DNA of 64,000 bases, taken from assembly GCF_017592335.1 (NCBI RefSeq), contig NZ_JACNMP010000016.1, positions 1-64,000 on the forward strand, read 5' to 3'. The notes under the pieces were generated by a model. It was not told the DNA's origin, searched no databases, and was given only the letters and a program-made list of their open reading frames with translations. The DNA is from Pseudaestuariivita rosea (lineage in GTDB: Bacteria > Pseudomonadota > Alphaproteobacteria > Rhodobacterales > Rhodobacteraceae). The translations under genes were made by a program, and so were the position numbers. Below are positions 8,041-16,669 of this stretch, in pieces (position 1 is the first letter of the stretch; each line of letters starts with the position of its first letter).

Positions 8041-9675
8041 ATGGATTTCTCTGACCCGTTCAAGATGATTGCGCAAGGCCTGTCGACCATGGCCGAGAAT
8101 AAACGGCAATCTTATCAAAACAATATGGATATTCTGGCCCGCTACGAAAAACGCGCGGCTTGGAAAAGCGACACTTGGACCTATTGGGATTTCGAAACGG
8201 CACCAGAGGAACGGGCGCTGCTCGACGGGCAAAAGCTGACAAAGCGACAGGTTGAGCAGCGCAGTCAGGAGTGGATCGCCAAGGATGCCAAGACAAAACC
8301 GCCCTTGATCCGTTTGATTGAAAAAGGTTCGCATGACGGAATGGCGGACCGGGTGCGCGCACTTGTCGAAGATGGCGAAGACCCCAACGGCGCCACGCTT
8401 CTTAAGGACACGCCACTCAGTTATGCACGCTACTGGGGTTACGATGATATCTTTGACCTGCTGATAGAACTTGGCGCGGATGGTGAAAAGGCGGGCTTTA
8501 GCAAACTGCATCACGCTGTGCGCTATGGCACGATCACCGATGTTGCGCCGCTGATCGGTACATTTGATATTTTATGGAAAAATTTTGATGCAACTTCGGT
8601 CCTGCATGAGGCCGTCACAGCGGACAAACCTGATGTCGTTGCTGCGCTGTTGGATCAGATAGCCGCCGAGGGACGGATTGAGGACGACGAAACCGCCTTG
8701 TGCTTTAGTCTGGCAGTGTCGCTGAAAAAAGCCAAGGTACTGGATGTGTTTCTGCAAGACGATCTGCGCTCGGAAATTGCACTAGATGCGACGTTGGAAA
8801 CCTTTGACACAGACATGCTGAAAACACTGCTGAAACATGGCGCGGATGTGCATCAGATTTCAACCTTTCTACTGTTTCATAACGACCCACTTCATGTATT
8901 AGATAAGAATGGCCGACCAGCTATCATTGAGTATGTCAGGACATTAGTGGATGCGGGCTGGAGCGTCGAGGATCTGTTCGAATACGAACGCGCTCAAATT
9001 CGATATGTGACTGAAGCTTACCGTATTCCACCGCAGGATATCTCTTCCCCAGACTTTCTGGAGGGGGCTAAAATGTGTTCGGGCACCGCCAACCCCGAGG
9101 AACGTACGCTGCCTTATCATCTTGAGATGCTGCGAACAGGCGAAAGTTCCGATCTGGCGCGTCAGCGTATGACTGATCTGCCTTACGGTGTGTGGTCCGC
9201 AGATCGGTTTGGCCAATCGACGACCCGTCTGCCCGACGGACGTTGGGTTCAGATTGGGGGCGAGCATGAGGATAGCTATGATCCCGATTTCGTGATTTTC
9301 AGTGACGTTGTGGTTCAGGGTCCGGGCAATGACGTCCGTATTTTCTTCTATCCGGCATCGGTTTTTCCACCTACGGATTTTCACACGGCCACTTTGATTG
9401 ACGACGCGATCTGGATCATCGGCGGGCTGGGCTACGCAAGCGACAGGCAAGATGGCGTCACACCTGTCTTTCGTCTTGATCTGGCTGATTTCAGCATGCA
9501 CCGCGTCCAGACCAGTGGCGACGCCCCCGGCTGGATAAGCCGCCATAGGGCCCAGGTTCATGGATCAAGAATCACTGTTTCCGGGGGCAAAGTGTCAGTC
9601 CGCGGCCAATATTGGGATTTATCAGGCAACTATGTGCTCGACACTCAGACGGGCCGTTGGACCCAATTGACATAA
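8041..9675 (+). CDS. Ankyrin-repeat protein with beta-propeller-like C-terminus, unknown function
   Basis: I do not recognise this 544-residue protein as a named family. Residues about 110-290 look like degenerate ankyrin repeats: TPLSYARYWGYDDIFDLLIELGAD, LHHAVRYG, LHEAVTADKPDVVAALLD and LKTLLKHGADVH. The C-terminal half (about 380-544) has Kelch-like pieces: GQSTTRLPDGRWVQIGGE, HTATLIDDAIWIIGGLG, VFRLDLADFSMHRV, RITVSGGKVSV and YVLDTQTGRWTQL. No signal peptide or membrane segment is seen, so it is probably cytoplasmic and protein-binding. A TTG nine bases upstream could be used, but the ATG is preferred; there is no good SD. Codon use is more AT-rich than its neighbours. It converges with the next gene, 7 bases away. 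Confidence 0.7.
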   Translation: MDFSDPFKMIAQGLSTMAENKRQSYQNNMDILARYEKRAAWKSDTWTYWDFETAPEERALLDGQKLTKRQVEQRSQEWIAKDAKTKPPLIRLIEKGSHDGMADRVRALVEDGEDPNGATLLKDTPLSYARYWGYDDIFDLLIELGADGEKAGFSKLHHAVRYGTITDVAPLIGTFDILWKNFDATSVLHEAVTADKPDVVAALLDQIAAEGRIEDDETALCFSLAVSLKKAKVLDVFLQDDLRSEIALDATLETFDTDMLKTLLKHGADVHQISTFLLFHNDPLHVLDKNGRPAIIEYVRTLVDAGWSVEDLFEYERAQIRYVTEAYRIPPQDISSPDFLEGAKMCSGTANPEERTLPYHLEMLRTGESSDLARQRMTDLPYGVWSADRFGQSTTRLPDGRWVQIGGEHEDSYDPDFVIFSDVVVQGPGNDVRIFFYPASVFPPTDFHTATLIDDAIWIIGGLGYASDRQDGVTPVFRLDLADFSMHRVQTSGDAPGWISRHRAQVHGSRITVSGGKVSVRGQYWDLSGNYVLDTQTGRWTQLT

Positions 9676-9682
9676 CGTCTGA

Positions 9683-9985
9683 CTAGGCAGCTTTTTCGGC
9701 TTTCTCGTCAGTTTCACTGGTGTCTGGTTCGGGCGAGGGCTCTTCTTCAATCGGACTTTCACCCTCATCTTCCGGTGCCGGCAATGACAGTGCTTCGTCC
9801 TGCAACTGGCCTGGCAACGCCAATGAGATATGGCCGCTGGCCGGATCGACGGTGACTTTGGGCTTATTCGCCTGACGACCGATCAGATCGTTCAATTCAT
9901 CGATCACGCGCTCGAATGCCTCGCGCTGAGTTTCGACCTTGGCTTCGATTTCATCCCCGCGTTTGCGAAACAGAAATTTGAACAT
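9683..9985 (-). CDS. Small acidic-tailed hypothetical protein
   Basis: This 100-residue protein has a basic N-terminus (MFKFLFRKRGDE), a helical middle suited to a short coiled coil (QREAFERVIDELNDLIGRQ), one sheet-like segment (KVTVDPASGHISLALPG), and a strongly acidic tail rich in Glu, Pro and Asp. It has no signal peptide. I know no family for it. It converges with the ankyrin protein and stands alone on its strand. Confidence 0.55.
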   Translation of the reverse strand: MFKFLFRKRGDEIEAKVETQREAFERVIDELNDLIGRQANKPKVTVDPASGHISLALPGQLQDEALSLPAPEDEGESPIEEEPSPEPDTSETDEKAEKAA

Positions 9986-10070
9986 GACAATCCCCGCTGT
10001 GACCTTCAGTTACTTAAACTTAGTCTATCAAAGGCCAAGAAAAATAGTTCCTGACCCCATGTTACGGAAG

Positions 10071-10084
10071 GTCGCAACTGCGAC
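10071..10084. repeat. 6-bp inverted repeat GTCGCA/TGCGAC
   Basis: A perfect palindromic arm pair with a 2-base centre lies between the two small minus-strand genes. It could be a small operator or a hairpin downstream of the 10133-10324 gene; nothing else supports a role. Confidence 0.3.
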
Positions 10085-10132
10085 ACAAGGAAAATTCTTC
10101 GATCTGCCAAAAATTCACGCGGCCCGCTTGTG

Positions 10133-10324
10133 CTAGGCGCGGCTTTGTGATGATTTTTTCCGCCCTGACAATGGGTTACGCTTCGTTTCCAGTTCAACCG
10201 AAAAAAGCTCTTTCAACTCGTCGCGCGTGACGGATTTAGGCTTTTTCTGCCCTGTGACGGCAGGTTGATGCTGCCCCTTTTTCCCAAAGGCCAATAACTG
10301 GCCAAGTCCGCTGATGCGTACCAT
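10133..10324 (-). CDS. Small basic hypothetical protein
   Basis: This 63-residue Lys/Arg-rich protein (MVRISGLGQLLAFGK at the N-terminus, VTRDELKELFSVEL in the middle, and a basic Ser/Arg tail) has no recognised domain. The ATG at 10324 has a GGGG about 10 bases upstream. A TTG at 10339 would add five residues. The protein could bind nucleic acid or ribosomes by charge, but that is speculation. Support is the reading frame and its non-random composition only. Confidence 0.4.
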   Translation of the reverse strand: MVRISGLGQLLAFGKKGQHQPAVTGQKKPKSVTRDELKELFSVELETKRNPLSGRKKSSQSRA

Positions 10325-10536
10325 TTCGTCCAACCCCAATCTTGCGCCGCCTCACACCCAAAATGATGGCAGCCTCGCCCTTATTTCCGCCTTTTTTTTG
10401 CCATCATCTCAAAAATCTGTTTTCTGTCAACGTGTTGTGGGATGTTTGGTTACCAAAATCTTACCCGTGATTCTTTTACAACGCTTCCTGAATGGGTAAT
10501 TGTGAACCATTCCGACCATGTCATCGTTTAAGAAAC

Positions 10537-11259
10537 ATGAGACATATCAAAAGCATCCTTGTTCTGATCGTCACGCTTAGTTTCGTGATATCGCCTTTTC
10601 TGACACGTGATTTTAGCGGGTTTCGCGCGGATCAACTGCCGATTCCGCAGATTGATCCGCCCGTTCAGCCGGCGGGATATGCTTTTGCGATCTGGGGCGT
10701 GATATATATTTGGCTTGCGATGTCAGCGGTTTACGGGGCGATCTTCAAAAGAACCAGCGCGGACTGGGACGCGGCGCGCAGCGCGTTGATCATTAGCCTT
10801 GGGGTCGGGACATTCTGGTTGGCGATCGCGGTGCGCAGTGCGGAGTGGGCGACGGTTTTGATCTGGGTGATGCTGATCAGCGCGATTGCTGCGTTGATCA
10901 AAACGCCACGCACAGATCGTTGGGTTTTTCAGGTGCCGATTGCCCTTTATGCCGGATGGTTGACGGCGGCCAGCTCGGTTTCGCTTGGATTATTGGGCGC
11001 TGGATATGGTTTTGTTTTCAATCAGATAGGCTGGGCGTATGCCGGGCTTACGGTAGCAACAGTGATTGCCTTTGCCGTCCAGCTAACACGGCCGGATGCC
11101 CCGGAATATAGCCTGGCCGTTGTCTGGGCCCTGATCGGCGTCATTGTCGCCAACATGGGTGAAAACATCGGTGTGCAGGTCTTTGCCGCCGCGGCCATAG
11201 TCATTTTGGCCGCGGTTTTTCTGTGGCAGCGGATCGGCCAAAGGAACGCAACGTCATAA
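10537..11259 (+). CDS. TspO/MBR-related integral membrane protein
   Basis: The 240-residue, very hydrophobic protein has about seven membrane segments. The first hydrophobic stretch begins just after MRHIKS, and PPVQPAGYAFAIWGVIYIWLA is the FAIWxxIY signature of the TspO (tryptophan-rich sensory / peripheral benzodiazepine receptor) superfamily. It is longer than classical TspO (about 160). I use the ATG at 10537: the upstream in-frame start would add a polar tail that breaks the N-terminal membrane segment. TspO proteins bind tetrapyrroles and affect photosynthesis gene expression in Rhodobacter, but this long branch is less studied, so the role is open. Confidence 0.75.
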   Translation: MRHIKSILVLIVTLSFVISPFLTRDFSGFRADQLPIPQIDPPVQPAGYAFAIWGVIYIWLAMSAVYGAIFKRTSADWDAARSALIISLGVGTFWLAIAVRSAEWATVLIWVMLISAIAALIKTPRTDRWVFQVPIALYAGWLTAASSVSLGLLGAGYGFVFNQIGWAYAGLTVATVIAFAVQLTRPDAPEYSLAVVWALIGVIVANMGENIGVQVFAAAAIVILAAVFLWQRIGQRNATS

Positions 11260-11509
11260 CTCTTAACCGCCCGTACGCACGCCAAATCGCATGTGCAAAT
11301 TGCACATTTTTGGCGAAATCGGCCAGGGCGAACGAGGCGTTTGTGGCAATTTGTACGTTTCGTACGCAGCTTTTGTACGATTCCGGGACGTACGAAACTG
11401 CCTGTCAATAAGCGCTGCGGTGTGGGAGATCTTTAATACTCGGCTCGCGTTAACGATTTCGTTGCGACGTTAACGTTTCTCAAACTCCAGGCCCGATAAA
11501 ACATATCCG
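11260..11509. repeat. Palindrome-rich convergent spacer with CGTACG and CGTTAACG motifs
   Basis: No gene is supported in these 250 bases between two gene 3' ends. Repeated elements are visible: ATGTGCAA-A-TTGCACAT (perfect 8-bp arms) near 11290-11306, several CGTACG or GTACG words between 11272 and 11397, including TTTTGTACGATTCC facing GGACGTACGAAA, and two copies of CGTTAACG separated by 12 bases near 11448-11475. There is no clear T-run terminator. The density of palindromes suggests protein binding or a structured RNA. Confidence 0.5.
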
Positions 11510-12856
11510 CTATGGTCGCGCCCCAGCCCCCGTCAGGCGCCAGAACCGGATCGGCAGTACGATGGCGGCCAGTATGATGCCGGTGCCGTAGCCAGCCCAA
11601 AGACCAAGCGGGCCGAAGTCTAGGATAATCCCAAGCGTGTAGCCAAGCGGCAGGGCGAACAGCCAATAGCACGCCAGGGTGAACCCTGTGGGCCAGACGA
11701 AATCCTTTGCCCCGCGCAGGGCACCCAGGGCCGTGGACTGGATACCGTCGGCCACCTGGATCAGGGCGACGACGACAAACATCGCAACGGCAATGCCGAT
11801 CACCTGGGGGTCATCGGACAAGGCGTTGGAAATGTGCCGCCCGGTGAGCAGAAGCGCCACCGTCACGCACAGCATCCATCCCGCGACGATGATCATCGCC
11901 GTGCGTGCAATCGGTCTAAGACGGCTTCGCGCATTGGCTCCGATGGCCTGCCCGATGCGGACCGTCGTCGCCGTCGCCATGCCAATCGGCAGCATATATA
12001 GGACACCCGCGATTGACTGGACGATCTGATTGGCCGCCAGCGCCGCCGCCCCGAAAAGACCAAGCAGCAAGCCGACAACGGAATAGGCCGCGCCCTCGCC
12101 CACGTAGGCGATTGTCAGGGGCATGCCTTCGGTCGCCATCTGGCTTCGCAGGCCACTTTCTGTTTCCTGCTTCAGAAACCCGTTCCGGCGCAGCCATCCC
12201 AAGGCAACAGCCAAGGCCAGACCGTCGGCGATCACGGTTGCGACCCCTGCGCCAAACAATCCAAGGCCCGGCCAGCCGCCGATGCCCCAGATCATCACGT
12301 AATTGAGCGGAACGTTAACCAGAACGCCGAAAAACGCAAAACACGCTGCGGTCCAGGCCCGATCGATGGCATTCAGCACGAAAGAAATCGCCATAAGGGC
12401 CGCGACGGACATCAGAACCAGTGACACCATGAACCAATAGCCGCGCACCTCGGCTATGACCTCGGGCGGTTGACGGAAGAGTGGCAGCAGGAAATAGCTG
12501 ACCGCGAAAATCGCGGCGGCGGTGATCCCGGCTATACCAGCCATGGACAGCCCGCCTTTCAGCAACCGACGCACGCCGGCATGATCGCCCTGGCCATACC
12601 GCTGCGCGGCCTCGACCCCGATGGGCGAAAGAAAGCCGTAAAGCCCGGAATAGATGATGATCAGAACCGTCGCCGCCAGTGAAATCGCCGCCAGCGGCAC
12701 GGTGCCCAGGGGCGAGACCATGATCGTGTCGATCACACCAAGCAGCAATGTCGCCGATAGCCCCGCAATGATCGGGATCGAAAGGCCCAGCAGCGCGCCT
12801 GCCTCGGACGGGCCTTTGGGGGCCATATTGGCCGTTTTCTGCAGTGATTTTGACAT
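11510..12856 (-). CDS. MATE-family multidrug/Na+ (H+) antiporter
   Basis: The 448-residue protein has about 12 membrane segments in two similar halves (LLGLSIPIIAGLSATLLLGVIDTIMVSPLG at the start, VGEGAAYSVVGLLLGLFGAAALAANQIVQSI at the start of the second half). This is the NorM/MATE arrangement, exporting cationic compounds in exchange for Na+ or H+. The start ATG at 12856 gives a short polar N-terminus. It follows der by 65 bases on the same strand and may be read from that transcript. Substrate cannot be told from sequence. Confidence 0.9.
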   Translation of the reverse strand: MSKSLQKTANMAPKGPSEAGALLGLSIPIIAGLSATLLLGVIDTIMVSPLGTVPLAAISLAATVLIIIYSGLYGFLSPIGVEAAQRYGQGDHAGVRRLLKGGLSMAGIAGITAAAIFAVSYFLLPLFRQPPEVIAEVRGYWFMVSLVLMSVAALMAISFVLNAIDRAWTAACFAFFGVLVNVPLNYVMIWGIGGWPGLGLFGAGVATVIADGLALAVALGWLRRNGFLKQETESGLRSQMATEGMPLTIAYVGEGAAYSVVGLLLGLFGAAALAANQIVQSIAGVLYMLPIGMATATTVRIGQAIGANARSRLRPIARTAMIIVAGWMLCVTVALLLTGRHISNALSDDPQVIGIAVAMFVVVALIQVADGIQSTALGALRGAKDFVWPTGFTLACYWLFALPLGYTLGIILDFGPLGLWAGYGTGIILAAIVLPIRFWRLTGAGARP

Positions 12857-12921
12857 CTGTCCCCCGCGTCCCGTGTTAGCAACAGATAGGAAGGCGGCAG
12901 GACAAAAAAAGGTACCAATGC

Positions 12922-14370
12922 CTAATCGGCCAGGGGACGTTTACCAAGGTGCTTGCGCAGGCGGGATGGGGTTGATTTTTTCTTGTTCTTATAGGGGTTC
13001 TTGTCCGCCTGGGATCGCATCGTCAGGCGGATGGGTGTGCCCGGCATGTCGAAGTCTTCGCGCAATCCGTTGACCAGATAGCGTGAATAGCTTTCGGGCA
13101 GTTTACCGGGGTGCGAACACATGACGACAAAAGCGGGGGGGCGCGTTTTGACCTGGGTCGCGTAGCGCAGCTTGATGCGCTTGCCGCCGGGTGCGGGGGG
13201 TGGGTGTGCCTCGACCATGCCGATCAGCCAGCGGTTCAATTGGGCGGTCGTGACGCGACGGTTCCAGACGTCGTAGGATCGTTCGATCGCGGCTTTCAAA
13301 CGGTCCAGCCCCCGACCGGTTTTGGCCGAGACTGTGACCAAAGGCGCGCCGCGCAGTTGTGGCAGAAGCCGTTCAAAGGCTTCGCGCAAGGCTTTGAGTT
13401 TGTTCTGTTTATCGTCCTCGATATCCCATTTGTTGACGGCAACGACCACCGCGCGGCCTTCACGTTCGGCCAGATCGGCGATGCGCAGGTCCTGCTGTTC
13501 AAAGGGGATCGCGGCGTCCAGCAGGACCACGACGACCTCGGCGAATTTCACGGCGCGCAGGCCGTCTGAAACGGACAGCTTTTCCAGCTTTTCCTGCACC
13601 TTGGCCTTTTTGCGCATGCCTGCGGTATCGAAAATGCGCACGGGCAGGCCATCCCAGTCGATCTGCAGCGAGATCGCATCGCGGGTGATCCCGGCCTCGG
13701 GCCCCGTCAGCAGACGATCTTCGCCCAGTATCTTGTTGATCAGGGTGGATTTTCCGGCATTGGGCCGCCCGACGACGGCGACCTGCAAAGGGCGTTTACG
13801 ATCGGCCAGCGCCACGTCTTCGGCGTCGATATCGACGTCAACATCGGGCTGATCCTGCGCGGCGCGCTCAGTGAATTTATCGGCCAGTGGCATCAGAACG
13901 GCCAGCAGGTCGCCCATGCCTTCGCCATGTTCAGCCGACAGGCGCAGAGGTTCGCCCAGACCCAGGGCGTAGGCCTCAATCACGCCAGCGTCGGCCGCCC
14001 TGCCCTCGCCCTTGTTCGCGGCCAGGATCACATGGGCATTCTTCTTGCGCAGGATGTCGGCAAAGATCTGATCCGTTGGGGTCACGCCGACGCGGGCGTC
14101 AATCATGAACAGACAGATGTCGGCCATTTCGACGGCGCGTTCGGTCAGGCGGCGCATCCGGCCCTGCAGGCTTTCGTCGGTGGCTTCCTCCAGTCCGGCG
14201 GTATCGATGACGGTGAACTTCAGATCGCCCAGCCTGGCAGCACCTTCCCGCAGATCGCGCGTCACCCCGGGCTGGTTGTCGACCAGCGCCAGTTTCTTGC
14301 CCACCAAGCGGTTGAACAGCGTGGATTTTCCAACATTTGGACGGCCGACAATGGCCAGGGTAAAGCTCAT
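12922..14370 (-). CDS. der: Ribosome-assembly GTPase Der (EngA)
   Basis: This essential double-GTPase acts in maturation of the 50S ribosomal subunit. Seen are G domain 1 with [14 protein letters not shown] (about 8-21), DTAGLEE and NKGE-type motifs, a linker rich in Asp near 165-180, G domain 2 with [14 protein letters not shown] and [10 protein letters not shown] and NKWD, then the KH-like C-terminal domain ending in a basic tail. The length (482) is normal for alphaproteobacteria. It lies downstream of bamB and a YfgM-like TPR gene on the same strand, an arrangement conserved from enterobacteria to Rhodobacterales. Confidence 0.97.
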   Translation of the reverse strand: MSFTLAIVGRPNVGKSTLFNRLVGKKLALVDNQPGVTRDLREGAARLGDLKFTVIDTAGLEEATDESLQGRMRRLTERAVEMADICLFMIDARVGVTPTDQIFADILRKKNAHVILAANKGEGRAADAGVIEAYALGLGEPLRLSAEHGEGMGDLLAVLMPLADKFTERAAQDQPDVDVDIDAEDVALADRKRPLQVAVVGRPNAGKSTLINKILGEDRLLTGPEAGITRDAISLQIDWDGLPVRIFDTAGMRKKAKVQEKLEKLSVSDGLRAVKFAEVVVVLLDAAIPFEQQDLRIADLAEREGRAVVVAVNKWDIEDDKQNKLKALREAFERLLPQLRGAPLVTVSAKTGRGLDRLKAAIERSYDVWNRRVTTAQLNRWLIGMVEAHPPPAPGGKRIKLRYATQVKTRPPAFVVMCSHPGKLPESYSRYLVNGLREDFDMPGTPIRLTMRSQADKNPYKNKKKSTPSRLRKHLGKRPLAD

Positions 14371-14420
14371 CCCAAAAATCTCCGACCCGGATCAGACCCC
14401 GGCTTTACACCAATGCACCG

Positions 14421-15743
14421 TTATCGGAAAGCCAGCAGTTGCCCGCGATCTGTCACCAGATAGAGCGTGCCACCCACGACAACGGGGTTCGTGGTCGCCC
14501 CGCCGGGCAGCCGGACTTCGTCGATGCGGGCGCCGTTGACGGGGTTGAACGACCGGATCAGACCATCGTTTGACGCCACGATCAGACGGCCGCCCGCCAG
14601 CACAGGGCCATAATGGGCAAAGACACCCTTGCGACGGCGTTCGCGTTCGCGAGTGTAGAATGGCAGCGAAACGCCCCAGATGCGTTCGCCGTTCGAGGCA
14701 TCCAGCCGCACCAGTTCGCCCAGATCGGTGACGGCAAAGACAGACCCGCCAGCGGGCCAGACGGGGCTATAGGCGCCCTCGGTCGCGGTCCAAAGCCGCG
14801 CGCCATTGGCGGCTGACAGCGCCACGATACGGCCGCTTTGGTTACCGACATAGATCGTATTGCCGTCGATAACGGGATCGCCGGTGATATCAGACACGGT
14901 GGCATAGACGCGGCCCTGACGTTCGCCGGACACGGTCGCGCCCCAACGGCGGATACCGCCACGCCGGAAGGCAGCCAGCAGATCGCCCGAACTGAAGGGG
15001 AAGACGACAATCTGATCGTTCACAGCGGGGGCTGCACCGCCCACCATATTCGCAATCGTTGGTGTGCCGGGCAGTTGCCAGCGCACGCGCCCGTTTTCGG
15101 CATTGATCGCCCAGCCCACATTGTTTTCAGACACGACATAGACCAGCCCGCGGGCCACGGTGGGGGCGCCTGTTGCGGGTGCCTCAAGATCCTGATGCCA
15201 GATCACGGCACCGGTTTCCGCATCAAGCGCGCTGAGGCGTCCGAAGCCGGTGGTCACAAAAACGCGGCCGTTTTCATAGGCCAACCCGCCGCCCGACGCT
15301 TCGCCTTCGTTTTCCGACGGCGGGGTCAGATCGCGGGTCCAAATGCTGCGGCCGCCTGTGGTATGGGCCGCCACACCGGCTTTGGCATCCAGCGTAAAGA
15401 TACGGCCGCCTGCAACAACGGGGTCGGCTGTGATGCGGTGCCTGCGGGTTTCACCCGCGCCGATGTTGGCGGACCAGGCCAGCGACAGGCTGCTGTCCAA
15501 GGCGGGATGCTGAATCTGGTGTTGGGCGTTGCCGTTGCGGTGGGTCCAGCTGCTGTGATTAACCTGGGCGGGCAGCCGGATCGGGACAGCGCGATTGACC
15601 TGCGCGTCGGTGGGGGCTGCGGCATCATCCGACAGGGGCGTGCGCAGATCCAGCCGTTCACCTTCCAGCCGCTCTTCCCGTTCGGCACAGGCAGATATAA
15701 TCAGTGTCAGAAACGACAGGAAAATAAACTGAAACGGCTTCAC
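14421..15743 (-). CDS. bamB: Outer-membrane assembly lipoprotein BamB (PQQ-repeat beta-propeller)
   Basis: The 440-residue lipoprotein begins MKPFQFIFLSFLTLIISACAE, with the lipobox ISAC placing the lipidated Cys at 19. The body has repeated beta-propeller blades of the PQQ/WD type: VVAGGRIFTLDAKAGVAAH, YENGRVFVTTGFGRLSALDAETG, GNTIYVGNQSGRIVALSAANG, GGTLYLVTDRGQLLAF. BamB helps the Bam complex deliver outer-membrane proteins to BamA. The start is GTG. It lies between the TPR gene (46 bases upstream) and der. It is longer than E. coli BamB (392), mainly in a Pro/Asp-rich N-terminal linker. Confidence 0.93.
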   Translation of the reverse strand: MKPFQFIFLSFLTLIISACAEREERLEGERLDLRTPLSDDAAAPTDAQVNRAVPIRLPAQVNHSSWTHRNGNAQHQIQHPALDSSLSLAWSANIGAGETRRHRITADPVVAGGRIFTLDAKAGVAAHTTGGRSIWTRDLTPPSENEGEASGGGLAYENGRVFVTTGFGRLSALDAETGAVIWHQDLEAPATGAPTVARGLVYVVSENNVGWAINAENGRVRWQLPGTPTIANMVGGAAPAVNDQIVVFPFSSGDLLAAFRRGGIRRWGATVSGERQGRVYATVSDITGDPVIDGNTIYVGNQSGRIVALSAANGARLWTATEGAYSPVWPAGGSVFAVTDLGELVRLDASNGERIWGVSLPFYTRERERRRKGVFAHYGPVLAGGRLIVASNDGLIRSFNPVNGARIDEVRLPGGATTNPVVVGGTLYLVTDRGQLLAFR

Positions 15744-15789
15744 GGCCTGATTGTCCTTTTCATTCGTGCGGACGCTGCCGCAGGTCGGC

Positions 15790-16443
15790 TTAGGTTGCCT
15801 CTAATTCGCCGCCAAGTGAAATAATCAGCTGCGACACGCGGCGTTGCAGCCCAGGTGTAATCGTATTGTCTGACAGAATCTGTTGCAGCCGCAAGAGAGC
15901 GGCGTCGGTCTGCCCGTCTTCAATCTCTAAAAAAGCAAGTTGTTCTTCGGCCAAAAGGCGGAAGGCCCCACCGGGGGCGGACAGCGTGGCAAAGCCCGCG
16001 CGGCGTTCGTCAAACGACAGCGTGTCTTCCTGCAACAGCAGCGCCTTGAAAGATGCCAGATCACGATAGATATCGGCATTTTCGTCATCTGCCCGCACGG
16101 CATTATAAATCGCCAGCGCCGCATCGCGGTCGTCATTTTCCAGATGCGCGTCGGCCAGCAAAAGCTGCACGATCACATCGGCATTGGTTTCGGTTTGAAC
16201 GCCCTGCAAGGCCTGGGCACGAGCCTGAGCCTGATCCGCCTGAAAGGCTGTGATGATCTGATCGCCTGCTGCGCGCGCGGCCTGTGCATTCTGGGCCTTA
16301 CGGTATTCGTTAAACGCAGCACCCCCCACCAGCGCGACAAGCACCAGCACAACGATCCAGCCATACCGCCGCATCATCTTGAACAAACGATCGCGGCGCA
16401 GTTCTTCGCTGACCTCTTCGATAAAGCTGTCGGAGTTGGACAA
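15790..16443 (-). CDS. YfgM-like membrane-anchored TPR protein
   Basis: This 217-residue protein has a short cytoplasmic start (SNSDSFIEEVSEELRRDRLFKMMRRYG), one membrane helix (WIVVLVLVALVGGAAFNEY) and a periplasmic helical TPR-like domain (ANADVI-type repeats, Tetratricopeptide_21 family). YfgM-type proteins work with periplasmic chaperones and the Sec translocon. I choose the TTG at 16443, where the conserved SNSDSFI begins and a GGGAAG lies upstream; the longer frame from 16527 adds 28 residues unlike the family. It heads the operon with bamB and der. Confidence 0.85.
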   Translation of the reverse strand: MSNSDSFIEEVSEELRRDRLFKMMRRYGWIVVLVLVALVGGAAFNEYRKAQNAQAARAAGDQIITAFQADQAQARAQALQGVQTETNADVIVQLLLADAHLENDDRDAALAIYNAVRADDENADIYRDLASFKALLLQEDTLSFDERRAGFATLSAPGGAFRLLAEEQLAFLEIEDGQTDAALLRLQQILSDNTITPGLQRRVSQLIISLGGELEAT

Positions 16444-16669
16444 GAGACTTCCCTTTTTTCTTTCGGCTGTCTTACGGAAAGATAAAGGGAATGCCAAGGG
16501 GCGGCAGACAAGTGGTAAATCGCCCAAACCGCTTATTCCGTTGCGCTGTGTTTGCGAAAACGATAATTTGAACCAGAGTGTTCAGTAAGGACACATTGAT
16601 TTCGCAATGGGCGCATGTGGTGATGTATTAAAGCACCCGGGCCAATTGCGAAGACGACACGAGGCCGCT

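Noticed and set aside
11022-11473. Small frames in the TspO/MATE spacer
   Set aside because: They overlap palindromes, have no SD or homology, and are better explained as noncoding.
14838-15824. 328-residue plus-strand frame over bamB
   Set aside because: Antisense shadow of the lipoprotein gene; composition unlike a protein.
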